Assembly (NCBI RefSeq): GCF_024713975.1
Contig: NC_091109.1
Location: 18,941,760 to 19,005,759 of the forward strand
Direction: 5' to 3'
Length of the DNA stretch: 64,000 bases
Origin: Paralichthys olivaceus
Lineage: Eukaryota; Chordata; Actinopteri; Pleuronectiformes; Paralichthyidae
In this document: piece by piece, positions 46,901-60,400 of the stretch
Layout of the letters: each line of letters starts with the position of its first letter
Numbering within the stretch: the stretch's first letter is position 1
Position numbers and translations under genes: made by a program
The notes under the pieces: model-generated
What the model was told of the DNA's origin: nothing
Databases searched by the model: none
The model's input: only the letters and a program-made list of their open reading frames with translations

Positions 46901-49900
46901 AACAAAGTAGAAGAAGAGTTTTTAAATTGAATCCTCATGTGCAGATGATATAAAAACTTAAAGGCCTTGAAATGATTTCAATGTTTTATCGTTAATGTTA
47001 ATGAAAGAGAAAAATGAACACACCCTTCCACCAAGTTTTGAGAATATCACGTATTCTGCAAACAGACATTTAAATTTACAAGATACAGATTTTATTTGGA
47101 CTCTGAGAGTTGAGTTTGTTTTAAAGGTCAAGAAAAAGGTTTTCTAAGTTAATGAAACTCCGACAGCTCATGTTCATGTCTCGTTGTTGTTGTGCAGGTA
47201 TGATCGAACACGGCCTGGTGGACTCGTCCCACTACAAACCCAAGAGCAGCGTGTCGGAGGACCTGAGCCTGGTGGAGAGCTTCTCCGGAGCCGAGGAGTT
47301 CGTCTCTGTGTCCGTCACCGACATCGCCAGCACCGCCCTGGAGCTGGTGGGGGAGGACACCGCCCAGCCTGCCCCAGAGTCTCTGTCGTCCGGCAACAGC
47401 ACAGAGGGGGACAACCACCTCCTCAAACCCCCGTCACGCACCTCGCCAGACTCCTCGGAGAGCGACTGGGAGACCCTGGACCCAAGCGTGTTAGAGGAAG
47501 TTGGCGCCAAAGAGGCAATTGAGGGGAAAGAGACGGGGTCAGAGCTGCCGGACGCATTTGACTCCCAACCGGGGACGCCCATCACTGTGCAGCCGCAGGC
47601 GGTCACCGGTCAGGGAGGGGTCACCCAGGGCCTGGTGTCCGGTCTGGAGGAGGATCAGTACGGCCTGCCGCTCGCCGTCTTCACGAAGGTAACCGCAGCG
47701 TCTCCGCTCAGCCGCTGACTCACCGAGCGAAACCCCGCGTTTGTGTTTAAGGTCCAAACAGGAAATGAGTTTGATATTTACTCAAACATCGTCTCCTGTC
47801 ACTCGCCTTGTGCTGATGAGACCAGGCAGCCGGGCGGAGACAAGCACCTGACCTTCCCTCCTGTTGTTGTTGCCAGGGTTACCTGTGTCTGCCCTACATG
47901 GCCCTGCAGCAGCACCACCTCCTGTCAGACGTGACGGTGCGAGGCTTTGTTGCCGGGGCGACCAACATCCTCTTCCGCCAGCAGAGGCACCTGAGTGACG
48001 CGGTTGTCGACGTGAGTCCTGCGCATCGTCACCGCTTCATTCGCGTTCGATTTGGCGGTGGAAATTTGCAGCTTTAACTTTCAGGCTCCTCTCTCCGCAG
48101 GTGGAAGAGGCTCGAATCCAGATCCAGGACCCTGAGCTGCGGAAGATCCTGAGTTTGACGACGGCCGACCTGCGCTTCGCCGACTACCTCGTCAAACACG
48201 TGACGGAGAACCGCGACGACGTCTTCTTGGACGGGACAGGCTGGGAAGGCGGAGACGAGTGGATCAGAGCCCAGTTCACGCTCTACCTGCACTCGTTACT
48301 GTCGTCTGCAATACAGACAGGTCGGCCCCTGTCATTCACTCATTCACTCAATATCTTCCCCTCTTATCTCTTCACTCTGGTTTCTATTTGTCTCCTCCTT
48401 GTTTGGTTGAACTGACTCTACATTATTAGAGTCGTGGTGACGGCAGCTCTAATCACCATTATCACACATAATTACCCCGCGGAGAAAACGACAGGAAGTC
48501 CAGTTCCGCCGCTGATCTGCTTCTCTTTTGTTTCCTCGCGTCGTCGCTGCTCAGATAACGAGAGGCTGCTGGCCGATTACGGCGCTCCCTTCATCACAGC
48601 GTGGAAGATCACCCACAACTACCGGGTGTGGTACAGCAACAAGCACCCCGCCATGACCGCCATCACCCCCGGGTACGTGGACGGGAATCAAACAGGATTT
48701 ATTGTCTCTCAGGAAAAGTTTTTACAATCAATGACGTGGGATTTTATGTGGAAATATTTTTGATAGTTCATATAAAATGTATTTCGCTTTAAAAATCATT
48801 TTTTTATTTTAAGAAAAGAAATTCACATGATGACAATTATCAAAATGTGTTTAAAAGTACGTAATCTCAAATATTAATTTCTGCGTTATGATATTTATGA
48901 TGATTAAGATTACACACATTAGTGTCTGTGTTTCTAAATAATATTATTCCCATAGAAGTGACGTTGGTCTTTCCTCTCTGTTGCAGTCACCCGTTCCAGG
49001 GTCAGTACAGTGTCACCGACGTGAAGCTGCGACTCTCACAGTGAGTATTATTATTATTTCATCTCTCTTCCAAACAGCTTCACTGTTCACTGTCGTTTAA
49101 ATCTGCACAAAACGTCAACAACAACACGTGAAACATGAAAAACGCACGAGAGGAGCGAAGAGAACAGAACCGTGACGCCTTCATTCTCACACTCAAAGCA
49201 TGAGGCTGCCCCCCTCTGGTGAGAAGGCGATACAGCAGTATACATGACCTCAATACTTGGAATGAAACGTTCACCATCAAAATGTCGAGCTGCTTTAAAA
49301 ATGAAAAATATACAAACTTTGATTCAGGAGCGTTTTATCATTATATAATATTGAAGCTCACGTTCAAACATTAATGATCCAGAAGAGGACTCATACGTCC
49401 ATCGAGACACTTCTCACAGATTCTTATTTGGAAGTTACACAAATCCATAAATATCAGTCCTCTAAACGTGACTGGTTTTATTTTGTCATCCGCTCTGCTC
49501 TACATCACGGCGATATGACGTCATTCCCCTCGATTGGTGATTCACGGAAACCTGCAGAACTGAAAATTAGAAAAGAAAAATTAACAAGAATGTGAATTAA
49601 ATGAGTAAAATTCACAATCAGACGGCTGCAGCCTCGTGAAATACTGGGCGTTACAGGCAGTGTCTCACTTCTCGCTGTGTTTGTGGTCAGATATAGCAGC
49701 GCAGCGGTCAGCGTGGGGGGGGGGGGGGGCAGCGAGGGTCTCATATCAACCACAGTCATTAATTATGGACGAGTTTCATTCTCAAAAACAGAGCTGGAGA
49801 CGTCTGCAGCCTCGGCTCCGCTTTCATTCCAGGAAGTGTGGATGAAAGTCGACTCTGTCCACAGCTGGAGCGTCGCTTCTAGGGTTACGTGTCGGATAAA

Positions 49901-51598
49901 TGCACCCCCCCCCCCCCCACCCCACCACACACACACACACACACACAGAATCAAGTGTGTCTCCGTCCCTAACTTAGCTTCATGGAGAGAGACCACGGCC
50001 AGATCTGCTTGGCCGTGATACTCGGAGCTGTCACTTTAGCCTCAGGTGTTCGGTCACACGTCAGCCGTGAACTTTGGCGTCATTCCTCCGTGGACAAACA
50101 CACAAGCGGTGCAGGAGCGTTCAGTTCAGCTGAGCTGCACGTCAATCAAAACTCAAAACCGTTAGAGCACGAAACTGAAAATGTATTTTGATTTGTAAAT
50201 AATACTTTACAGCGTCTTTAAGAATCAGACAGAACCAGAATAAGACTCTGCAGTGGTTTTATTACATCCGTCTGTCTTTCCGTCTTTGTGGTTCCGTGTG
50301 TCTGACGTCCAGGGGCCCCTGACTCTTTACACTTTGGGCCCCTGGCCGGCTCGTTCAGTAATCCATCTATTGTTTCAGGTGAGGCGGCCCGACGCACAGC
50401 CAGTAGGAAAAGAACGATCAGTATGAGTGGCTCCTGCAAAACCCTTGTACGATTATTGGATGACGTCTTTGTCTTTTCTTCTTGTTTTGTTTTTTTCGTC
50501 CATCAGCCGTCGTTTCAAAACAGTTTCCTGAGGCCAGAGCAGCTCGGCCTCTCTCTCTCTCTCTCTCTCTCTCCCTGCATCAGTAAACACGGAGCTGTTT
50601 TGCAACTTGAGAGTGTGTGGGGGGGTGGAACCTGGGGTTAGTGGGACAGACGCAGCTCTGATGTTTTGTCCGGATGCTGCTTGAGAAGGTGAAAGAGGAT
50701 AACCGAGTCGCTCGCTCTCTCTCACACGAGGAGGAAAACTCTCTCTGCCGCTGCCGCTCTATTTATATTCACCTGTAAAGCAGAAACAGAAAACTACGCT
50801 CGACCTCCCTGTGAATGTGCCGTGTACGTGATTGAAGCTCCAGAGGCTTTTCATGTTTCCTCATCATCGGCGTCGAACAAAGACGAGATGCGCGGCCGCA
50901 GGCGGACACGCGCTGTTAGAGGATCTTTCTATATTGTCAGCGCTGCTCTACATATGGAGCTGTTTATTTGGGTCAGGCACAGAGATGGAGAATCAGTGTG
51001 GCTCCTCCCCGAGCCAACAGAGCGTCCAGCTCAGCAGAAAAACTTCAATCTGCGGACGTTGTTGGAAAAACAGTGTGAAGCTGTTTGAGTTTACATCCGA
51101 TCATCTCGACACTGTGGGTCCATTAGTTTTCATGCTCTTCTGTGCAAACATTGAATTATTATATTTTTCTACAAATCCTCCTGTGATTTATCACGTTTGA
51201 TCAGATTCAACCTTTGAGATCTGAAGTGGAAATTAAAGTTAAAGTCCCGAATTAACTTCTTTGTCAGTGAAGTTTAGAAGGAATTAAATTTACTAAAAGT
51301 TTTATCACACTTTGAAAAATATGTGATTGAAAACAAGGAAAGATTATCGTCATCAACATCCAGACGAGACAAGTGAAGATCCTCTGCACACTGATCTCCT
51401 CAGCTGCTCTTATTCTGATAAGTCAAATAAAGACGTCCTGGATACGAGTGCTTAGCAACCGCAGCTCGTCCCTGTTCACCGTCTGACTCCGAGACGCAGC
51501 AGAGGCAGCGAGTGGCGGTGCCAGCTCACGCTTCACCGGGCTGGTGTCGTGTTGATGCTGCAGTCAGATGTGTCTGTGGTGTGGAGCAATGACAGCAG

Positions 51599-51680
<82 letters not shown>

Positions 51681-53174
51681 ACAGTCTCACTTTCTCTCTG
51701 GTTTTACGTTTCATTGACGGACTTTTACATCCTGTCGCCTCTTTTAGATCGACTCTCAATCTTGGCTCCAGCTAAGTGAGATTAATTTTCTCTCCGTCAG
51801 TTTGTGTTTGTTCTGTCGAAGATTAATCGAGACGAAGAAGAAGAGAAGACGGCGTCACCTTCGTCTCTGACAAGTTGAAATCAGGGATTTCCTCTTTGTG
51901 TTTGAATCAGTTTTGTCTCAATCTCTCAGGATCAATATTTGTTTTAGTCTTTAACTGATTTCTGTCGACTTTGCTGCTTCTCTTTTTATTTAAAGGTAGA
52001 TTCAAGATTCCGTCGAGACAAAATCTAAAGAAATTCAGTTCAAGTCAAAAAAGCACAATTCAAAAAAATCAGTTAAAAAAAAGAGTAAAAAAGGTAAAAG
52101 AAGTAAAAAAGAAAAATCTGTGTAAAAAGATTAATAATAAAATCAAATAGTTAGAAATATGTAGATTATTAAAATAACCAATTCAAATTGAGTGAGTCGT
52201 AGAAATCAGTCATGTCGTCGTCTTTGATCAGAACAAAGAGGAAAATCCTGGAGTTCCTGTCCATGAATCCTCCGAACTCACAGAGCGACTCTCCTCCGCT
52301 GCTCGGAGGCAACAGGTGACGGCGGGCGGTGTTTATTTTCAGATGAAATAATTGGCTCATTAGAGGCTGTGAGGGCGGCGAGTGTTGGAGTGACAGACGT
52401 GTGTGCTCTGCAGCTGCCGACTCGAGCGCTCGTGGCCTTTTTTTAACAACGCCGCTGTTTGGCCCAGATGATGCAGGAGGGAGATTCCTGCTGAATGTCA
52501 GGTCAGCGGGGATCCAGCGTGAAAGGTTGCGTGTTGGACTCCCACCAGGCTGCACCAGGTTCATGCCATCCTGTTCGCTGGTCGCTCGCAGCACCTGCGG
52601 CCGGAGCGACATTTAGCCGCAGCGCTTCTGTGAAGTTTGCTTCCCTGAACGGAGGAAGGATTCCTGCAGTGTCACAGAAAGGTGAAGCGGGCGCATGTTT
52701 CTGGTTCAGCTGAGCATTTCTCTGTTCTCTCTCTCTCTCTCTCTCTCTCTGCAGCTCGGTGCAGAACAGCGAGCGAGGGAAGAAGATCGGGAACGCCATG
52801 ATGACCACCAGTCGCAGCGTGGTGCAGACGGGCAAGGCCGTGGGTGAGAAAACACCCAAATCAATTCCAGATACACTGACAGCAGAGGAGGCTGGAGCTC
52901 AGGGTGACGCCCAGAACCTCTGAAAGAGACGAGCGTCTTCTCTCTTGTCTGAGAAATCAAATCAATCAGACTTCTGCGTTACTGCAGAACAGACCTTTAT
53001 TTTGAAACGTCAAAAAACATCTGTCTGATCTCCACCTCTGCTGCAGGTCAGTCAGTGGGCGGAGCGTTGACCAGCGCCAAGTCGGCCATGTCCTCCTGGT
53101 TCTCCACGCTGGCCCAACCCGCAGCTGTAACGCCCCCGGCCTCTCCTGAGACCGCCACCGAGGCGGAACCGTGA
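40963..53174 (+). CDS. avl9: Late secretory pathway protein AVL9 homolog, 16 exons
   Basis: AVL9 is a conserved DENN-related protein linked to late secretory transport and cell migration. Exons: 40963-41046, 43642-43762, 45208-45293, 45605-45676, 46098-46187, 46263-46329, 46545-46585, 46687-46725, 46821-46890, 47198-47688, 47877-48011, 48101-48320, 48555-48672, 48987-49040, 52755-52843 and 53047-53174. They total 1905 nt, 634 aa (human 648), with all phases consistent. The AVL9/DENN fold begins at GPVLHIVVVGFHHKRGCQ and continues through PEEWKYLPFLALPDGAHNYQ, GVSCYRQIEAKAL and AYFEEKDFSQISIL. The large exon 10 encodes a variable Ser/Glu-rich linker with the conserved PSRTSPDSSESDWETLDP. The C-terminal block includes HVTENRDDVFLDGTGWEGGD and WKITHNYRVW. 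The extreme C-terminus is weakly conserved. Exon 15 is preceded by a long CT tract serving as its pyrimidine tract. Confidence 0.96.
41047..43641. other. avl9 intron 1
   Basis: A 2.6-kb intron. It holds an exact-looking 30-bp tandem duplication at 41111-41170. An AC/AAC-rich segment at about 42060-42345 resembles a dispersed fish repeat by composition (open on the plus strand but without homology to a known protein). A C-run lies near 43557-43572. No other gene was seen. Confidence 0.55.
41111..41170. repeat. 30-bp tandem duplication
   Basis: Two adjacent 30-bp copies with one mismatch (positions 41111-41140 and 41141-41170), followed by a partial third GCAGCT. They lie 65 bp inside avl9 intron 1, within the CpG-rich start region. 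Confidence 0.85.
43763..45207. other. avl9 intron 2
   Basis: 1.4 kb with an AGC triplet run at 44405-44425 and a C-rich patch near 44551-44563. No exon or RNA gene was supported. Confidence 0.55.
51601..51678. repeat. (AC)39 microsatellite
   Basis: An uninterrupted AC run of 78 bp in avl9 intron 14. It is likely highly polymorphic. Confidence 0.97.
52728..52752 (+). repeat. (CT)n tract acting as the pyrimidine tract of avl9 exon 15
   Basis: A CT repeat ends directly at the GCAG acceptor (exon starts at 52755), so the microsatellite is itself the polypyrimidine tract. Its length should be constrained or should modulate exon 15 inclusion. Confidence 0.8.
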
Positions 53175-55682
53175 CAACCCAAACTCCCAGTGACTCTGTC
53201 CCCCGTCGTCCTCTGACCCTCCGGCTCCCGTGACGCCGGAGGGTCAGCGGTCCGAGAGCTGGTTCCGTGAAGGATGTGAGCGTCTGATTGGATGTTCACC
53301 AGATACGACCCTGGACACGAAGGCAGCACTGCCATTACACAACAGTCCACACCCACTGTGAGGCCGAGACCGTCCCCGCTTCTACCAAAAACCAGAGGTT
53401 TCAGCAGTTTGCATCGTGTCCGACCCCCCGCGTCTCCGCGCTGCTGTCGCCGAACCGTTCCCTGACACTAAACACGTCGTTGTTGGGTTTGCAGTTTTCG
53501 CTCTTTGCTGCGTTTTTTCAAGAGTTTGTCTCTTTTGTCGACTATTTTCCTGAAGTATTCACGTAAAAAAAAACAAAAACAACATTAAACTGTGTCGCAG
53601 GATTTGAGCTGAAGGATTTAACAGTTGAGATTTTTCAGTCTGGCCCATGTGTGACGTCTCTTTAATAACATTCTGGTTGTTTCCATTTTAAATCAACGTG
53701 TCGGGTACGATCATACACGAACCGAAGTGAGGCGGCAACTCAGTTTGATTTTCTCTCATTAAATTATTATTCTCTAAAATGTCCATCAGAGTCTGAGGTG
53801 ACAGTAACAGTAGTACAATAAATAATGAATCAAGTCAAGCTCTTCGTTATAAATATTTAAATCCCAGGTTAAGTAAAGTCCAACACTGTGGTTTTGAGAC
53901 TTTTGTGTAACAAAGACAGGAACATCGTTCACCAGCGAACTTCCTCAAGTGTCAGTTTAAAAAAACAACACAATTAATCACATTCAAAAATAAAATGAGC
54001 CAGTGATTAAATTAACTGATGTTGTTGTTGTTAATCCCCCAAATATGTAAATGAAGAGAAATACTCGATGCCTTATCTCGTCCAACTGAAGTTAAAACAA
54101 AAGTACAAACAATTTTGTGTCTCAATATCTCAACTTTAATAGTTTTTGTCTGACTCGTCTGCAGATTCCAGATAATTCTCACATTTTGAAAATCAGAAAA
54201 CAATGTTTGGCCTTTTTCTTTATAATAACTCATTATTATTCAAATGAATATTTCAGCTCTATTACTCCTGCTCGTGCACAGACACAGAAAATATCAGAAT
54301 TTAAACACTAAATCTGAGAATTGTTACCGAAACAATCACAATGTTATTTGGTGAATCCTCCTGAGGCTCCAGTTTGTTCCCTGATGAACGTGATAAATTC
54401 TCCCTCGTTAACTTTGAAGGAACCCAGAACCCTTTTCCACCGCACCGTCACGATATATATTATATAATATATATAGGGAGAATTATATTTAGTAAATCAG
54501 AAGCTAGTAAAACGTATTTATTTGTCATGTATGAACGTATCTCATAAATATCCATGTTCTGTCATGACAACACTGGAACACTGTGTGTATTTGCACAAGC
54601 AGGTATGAATTCTGTTCACGTGAATCTTTATAACTGTAGCTGCATCTTTTCCCTCCACGCTACAACTACCGGAGTGTTGGATGAGAAGTGGTCCAGCGAG
54701 CATGCTCTGTCCAGTTCTACAGCTGTAATCAGTGTCCTCCTGCTGTCTTTAAGAAACACTTTAAATGTTTGCTCTCTTTTAAAAAAAAAAAAATCTCATT
54801 TCTGGAAAGTGATTCCTGGTTTAAGTTTGAGAAAAGTTTTCAGCTCCCGAAGCTGCTTTTTGTTTCTTTTTTTACCCTCTGATGATATATTTTTCTTTTT
54901 TGTATTTAAAAGATTCGAATGTATCGTGGACTCGAGATTCACAGAATATTTTTTTGACAGATGCTTTTAACGTATTTGGGAAAGAAAGTGATATTATATT
55001 ATATTGCTGTATTAAAAAAAAAACAATTAAACATCCGCAGCCTTTTTATTCCTCGTGGGTTCGCGTCTGTGCAGAAATGTAGGTCAGCCAGACTAAGTGT
55101 GTGTTGGTAGAGGGGGTTGTTGTTGTTGTTGTTGTGGCTGTAACACACGGCCGCGCAAAAACGCACCGCGTGTCGTCCCGACAACAATTCAGCAGCATCA
55201 CGGGGTCACGTCAGGAGCCCGAGGAGAGACTCACACTGAGTGACGGCGTCATCCACTCAGTCACATAGTGATTTTAATATTTGTTCAAACGCAGCTGAAA
55301 CAGTTCAGAGTGAAAACACGTGAATAGTTTTGATGTTTTCAGTTTCAACACATCAGTAACTGACACTAAACATCTTCGGGGTTTAACATCCGACTTTAGT
55401 TTCTGCACCTGAACCAAAACTGGTTTTAAAACACAAGTAATAACTTCAATAACGTGAACCAGGATCTGAAACACCGGCAGGTCAAAGTTCCAATAAAAGA
55501 AACATGGAGTCTCAGTTTCAGGAACGTTTTTGGTATGTTTTTTAATAAATTAACGTTCATTCAAAATACAGTGCCATGGGAATATGATGCAGCCAGACAT
55601 GCTAGTAAGGGTTTGTCATGAAGCACCTGTGCTCATGTTTTTAAAGGTAGCCCGCCACACCCCCCCTCCACTACTGCTAGTG

Positions 55683-55742
55683 GTTGCTGGGACGATTCCC
55701 GTAGCAACAGCCCTGGGCCAGCCCTCTCCTCTCACAACCAAT
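55683..55742. promoter_or_regulatory. RFX X-box-like palindrome with a nearby CCAAT box
   Basis: GTTGCT at 55683-55688 and AGCAAC at 55703-55708 are exact reverse complements around GGGA/TCCC. CCGTAGCAACAG resembles an RFX X-box half. A CCAATCAG (NF-Y type) lies at 55738-55745. The spacing resembles X/Y-box promoters, but the CCAAT orientation is opposite to MHC class II promoters. No adjacent gene start is known. Confidence 0.3.
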
Positions 55743-56089
55743 CAGCAGCAAGAATTCACTCAGAAGAAAATTAAATCCGATAGGAAAATGGATGTCTACC
55801 CACAATCACACTACAGTAATGTCTGATATTAAATTAAAAAAAAGACACTAATACAAAATAGACCTGGTTATTTCCCCCACACTAAAACACTTCGTCTTTT
55901 AAACATATGAAAAATATATATTTCATTATATATATATTTCAGCAGCTTGGGAATAAAAAAAAAAAAAAAAAATGCATGAGCCTGAAACCTATGTTTGCAC
56001 TGAGAGTGGAGTCGTGTGTGTGTGTGTGTGTGTGTGTGTTTGCAGAAAAACCCGTGTGTGGAAAGAAAAACACAAGTGTCGTGATCACG

Positions 56090-56340
56090 TGACGACGGAC
56101 AGCGTGAGGTGTAAATGCCGGCTGTGTGGAAGACCTGCGTGCGAACACACTGACAGACGGGCGGCGGAGGGCCGAGCGGTGAGGGAGGAGAGGTGATGGG
56201 CGACCGGACCTGCAGCCGCCCTCTTCTGAACGAACTCTCCGCCGCTCACTTGTCTCCCCTCCGTCAGCCCTCCCTCCTCCCCCCATCTGCAGGAAAACTA
56301 CAGCCCCCGGTTCCTCGTGTCCGCGGGGTCTTTACAGGAA
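56090..56340. other. CpG-rich patch between avl9 and kbtbd2
   Basis: GC-rich, with repeated CGG/CCG and purine-rich G runs, in otherwise AT-rich intergenic sequence. It may be part of the kbtbd2 3' UTR or an independent regulatory element; the sequence does not decide. Confidence 0.35.
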
Positions 56341-57417
56341 ACCCATTGATCCCGTTTGTGATGAAAACAAAAACATAAATCTATATTTGTGAAGCTCCGG
56401 GTTTTAAAAGGCGTCTCTGAAAAGTCTCTGACTCTTTGGCGGCGGAGGAATCTGCGTTTGGACGACACATTTAAATTGAGAACATGAATCACGAAAACCG
56501 ATCAAATCGATTATTCGTGCAAGAAACAATTCGCAGAATAAGAAATGTATTAATTCACTTTTGACTAAGTCGTGATTTGATTAAAATATCAGACTTTGGA
56601 ATGAATCCGTTATAAAAACAGAATCTGACGAGACGCTGACGTCGTTAAGATTCTTAAATGTCTGTCACAGTTTGAGAGACGTCGCTCCAGAGCTCTGAGG
56701 ACAAAGACGGAGATTTCATTATTTACCGCTTCATCGATTTTAACTAAATTTAGTTTAAAATTGTTTAGAGAAGCTAACGCGATGTTGGATACAAGTTCCA
56801 ACGTCGTAAAAGTTTTGGGCTTTAACTACTTTTCACCATTCTGTCATTTTATCATCGGGGGAAAAACTTTTCAGAGCCGAACTTTTAAAACCAAGAGTTC
56901 ATTGAAACATAGATTTTTTTTTTTGCGGAGTATCTCTTCATCAGTGGTGCGAGAAGAGAAGAAGAGGAGAAGAGAGGGAAGCCTACGGTCGGAGAGCGAG
57001 GGGGAGGGGCCGGGAGATTTTGGTAGAGTTGCCATTGTCATTTTTTTTTTTTTTTTTAACCAGTTAAGTGCATCATCATCCTCATCATCACAAAAATCAG
57101 TTGACATTTAGATCATCACATTGTAGAAACAGTATGACAGGCTTGTAATAATATCTAACAGATGTCACAAATGACAAAATAAGAAAGAAAAAAAAAATAA
57201 AATGACATTTTCAGATTACTAGTATTTTTCAGGGGCGTGTTTTTCCGCTCCGAGCTTGTTTGTTTCGGGCTCCGTCGTTCAAAGCCTCCCGGGAACCGTC
57301 CACGACACAGACAACGTCAAACCCTTTCAGAGAATTCATCGCCCCCCCTTCGTGTTCATCCCTCAGCGTAACAGATCCCTGGTTCAGTCAGCGAGGCAGG
57401 GGAGGGGAGGTTAAGAG

Positions 57418-60400
57418 CTATACGTGGGGGAGGGTCACCAGCTCCCCGTCCACCTCGAACTCCTCCGCTCCGTCGGGGGAGAAGAGGTACGTGGGAGGTT
57501 TCCAGGGGGACTCCTCCAGGCAGGAGGGGTACAGCTTCCCCACTGCGCAGCGGAAGTCCTTACCCAGATCCCAGAGTACGCGCTCTGACACGGGCTGCCG
57601 CAGGTACCAGCTGTCCAGCTCCACGTCGTACTGATAGATGGCGTACTTGGCGCGCTCGTTCATGTGGGTTTCGCGCATGAAAATACACAGAGAGTTGAGA
57701 AGCACCACCGCCCGCACGCACGGGTCCGAGTAGCGCTTGGCGGGGATGTTGGCGGCGAGGCGCCACTCATTCTTGTTGACGTCGTAGATCTCCACGGTGA
57801 CGGACGAGCCGTCGATGGTGCTCGTCGGCAGGCGGATGCCGGAGTTGCTGACCACGTGGAGGCCGCCGATGTAGAAAATGAGGTCACCGAAGGCGGCGGC
57901 CGAGGCAAAACAACGGCTGGTCTTGCGCATCGCCATCTCCACCCATGTGTCGGGTCGGGGGAAGTAGCAGTACATCAGGTCGTGGGTCATCACGTAGATG
58001 CAGTTGTGCGCCACCACAGAGGTGCTCCAGTTCCAGGCGAAGGGCAGCGGGCTCATCATGCTCCACTCGTCCTTCTCGCAGTCGTAGCGCTCTACCGTGC
58101 GCTTGTTCAACTCTCCCCCGACGTTATCTCCCCCGATTGCATAGATGTAGCCGTCGCAGTAGACCAGCGAGGGCTTGATTCGGGCACACAGCATGGGGGT
58201 CTTGGGCACCCAGGCATTTTGCTGGGCATCAAACCAAAAGAAGCTATCGACCGAGCGGAAGACGGCCTGTAACTTGCCGCTCTTGCCGTGGTTGGTGATT
58301 GAGTTTTTTAGAGGGATCTGGCCTCCGGCGATGAACACATCGTTGTCAGGTGTAACGAGGGTCCCCACCTTCTGCAGGTCACCTGGGGGGTTGTTGAGCT
58401 TGTAGACTTTCTCCGCCTGCGGACTGTAACACACCACCGTGGTGAGCAAGGACCCCGTCATCACGTAGCCCTCAACTTGCGTTTCAGACATGGCCTCCAT
58501 GAAAATCAGCATCTCCTCTTTGGTCATGCCTAACCGAGGCTTGAAGAACTTGGGCATGGACTTGTAGAGGCCCTGCACCACCACGGATTTGTCATTGGGG
58601 GGCAGACCCTGGAACCAGGCGCGCTGCGTCACCTCTGACAGGGCGTCGATGCGGATCTGACTGAGCACGGAGGACAGGTGCTGCGAGCGCGCCTCCATAT
58701 TGTACTCCAACCACAACATGGCCGCCTCGCGCACCGTCTCCTCCTTCTCCACGTTGAGGTTGTCGCTGCTCAAGACGTCTATCAGCAGCTCGTGGGAGAG
58801 CTGAAGGAAGGCCTCCTGCCGGTACACCATGGGGAACTTGTGCTCCACCATGCGTTTGGCGCTCTGCTTTAGCTCAGTGCAGCTGAACAGGTCGCCGATG
58901 CTCAGCATGCGGACGCAGTTCTCAGCATTTATCTTTTTCACCAGATAGTCTCTGCATTGCAGCAAGACGTCCTCCACCTGAAGGGAGAAAAAAGGACGGA
59001 GAGAAATCACAGTCAGAAGAGCTGAGTCATCTCTCTTTGTATCACCGTAGAAAAACAAATGTGGAAAACACCAGTGTGACTTTGAGTCACAGTGAACCCT
59101 CTGTTATTGATTAACACGTCTTCATGAGTCATTTCTGTGTGGTTAGTAAAAACTAACATAGTAATTAAGACCTTCACTACGATAGAAGTATTTATAGAGA
59201 CTCAGATATTTAAATGAAAACACGAGAATCGTCTTTGTTTCGAAGTTTCTGGTGTTTTCTGGTGTCTTGTTGACGCCTCCTCTGTACCGACCTGCAGGAA
59301 GCAGGCGGTCTCGTACAGCGGCTCCACCGTGCTGTCGCTGATGGCCAGGTTGCCTGTGTAGGCGTAGGTGATGATGATCTGTAAGGTGGCCGGGTCCACG
59401 TTCCTCAGGTGGACGTGGGTCTGTTTGCTCTCGCTGAGGCCGCTCATGAACATCGCCCTGTGGGAGAGAGACGAGGAGGGTCGATGAAGTTTCTTTATTT
59501 CAGTTTTCTTGTTTTTTTCCACTTGAAACTCACTTTGTGCATAAAGTTGAAAATAAAACGTATCATCTCCTTCGAACGCGCGTTTATTTTACGAGTGGTT
59601 TCTCAACAATCATCATAATCACGGCTGAGCAGCTCATGAGCAGATACACAAACAGAAAGTGAAAAGACATTTTTGTTCCTTTTTCTTTAACAAGAAAGTG
59701 ACTGTGTGAAACCGGACTCATTTGTTGTTGTTGTTTTTATTTGAAAACCAACAATCCTTGTTAATTTTCTTCATAAAACCTTTTTCCATCATATCTGCAA
59801 ATATTTAACTCTTTATTCTGACGACAGGATAAACCCCTCAGACACAGACCAACCCTTTTAGCCTGCGTCGGGTGATCGCCGTTTTAACTTCCGATGTTTT
59901 TCTTTTAAATAAACAGAGCCTCCTAATGACAGCTGGAAAGTTTCCAAAGTGGCTGGAAAAACAGACTAAAGTTACCGACCAGAGCCGCTCTACCTGAAAC
60001 TGGCTGCGGCTGCTGGAGTTAACTTTCCCACTGCTGTCAAGCAAATATGTGACTGCTACAAGGACGGAAAGGAATTAAAATAATTATGTTATTATTGATT
60101 CATCTGCTGATTATGTTCTTGATTCCCAGTTTTGCTCAATTAAATGCAATGCAAAATATTCAATTTACTATCTGGTCTACTAAGAAATTCATGTTTCAGA
60201 GAATTCTGGGTATTTTAGCTGAAACAATTTATTGAAACAAGACTTTTTATTCTTGTTTAAAACTTTGAATTATACTAAAATAATGTTATTAATATATTCA
60301 GAGAGCAAATGAACGCCACCAGCTGCTCGTCGTTATTACTAATGTGATTTATACTTCAGAAATAATCGAGATGTGGTCGACACCCGGCGGGTGGGATGAC

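Larger units (their letters stand above)
49041..52754. other. avl9 intron 14
   Basis: The largest avl9 intron, 3.7 kb. It contains a G run at 49717-49729, a C run plus CA repeat at 49903-49947, a CT repeat near 50552-50573 and the long AC repeat at 51601-51678. No additional coding exon was convincing. A CpG-containing segment at 50860-50940 was noted without an interpretation. Confidence 0.55.
53175..57417. other. avl9 3' UTR, intergenic region and kbtbd2 3' UTR
   Basis: The avl9 3' UTR starts at 53175. The candidate signals are ATTAAA at 53584-53589 and AATAAA near 53990. kbtbd2 transcripts end somewhere left of 57418; I could not fix the site. Between them lie a GTT repeat (55118-55134), a GT repeat (56013-56038), a CpG-rich patch at about 56090-56340 and the RFX-like site at 55683-55708. 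No protein gene was supported. Confidence 0.5.

Noticed and set aside
57664..58272. A 202-codon plus-strand ORF opposite kbtbd2
   Set aside because: It is antisense to the conserved Kelch exon of kbtbd2. It is rich in His, Val and Ala as expected for a shadow frame and has no recognisable domain.
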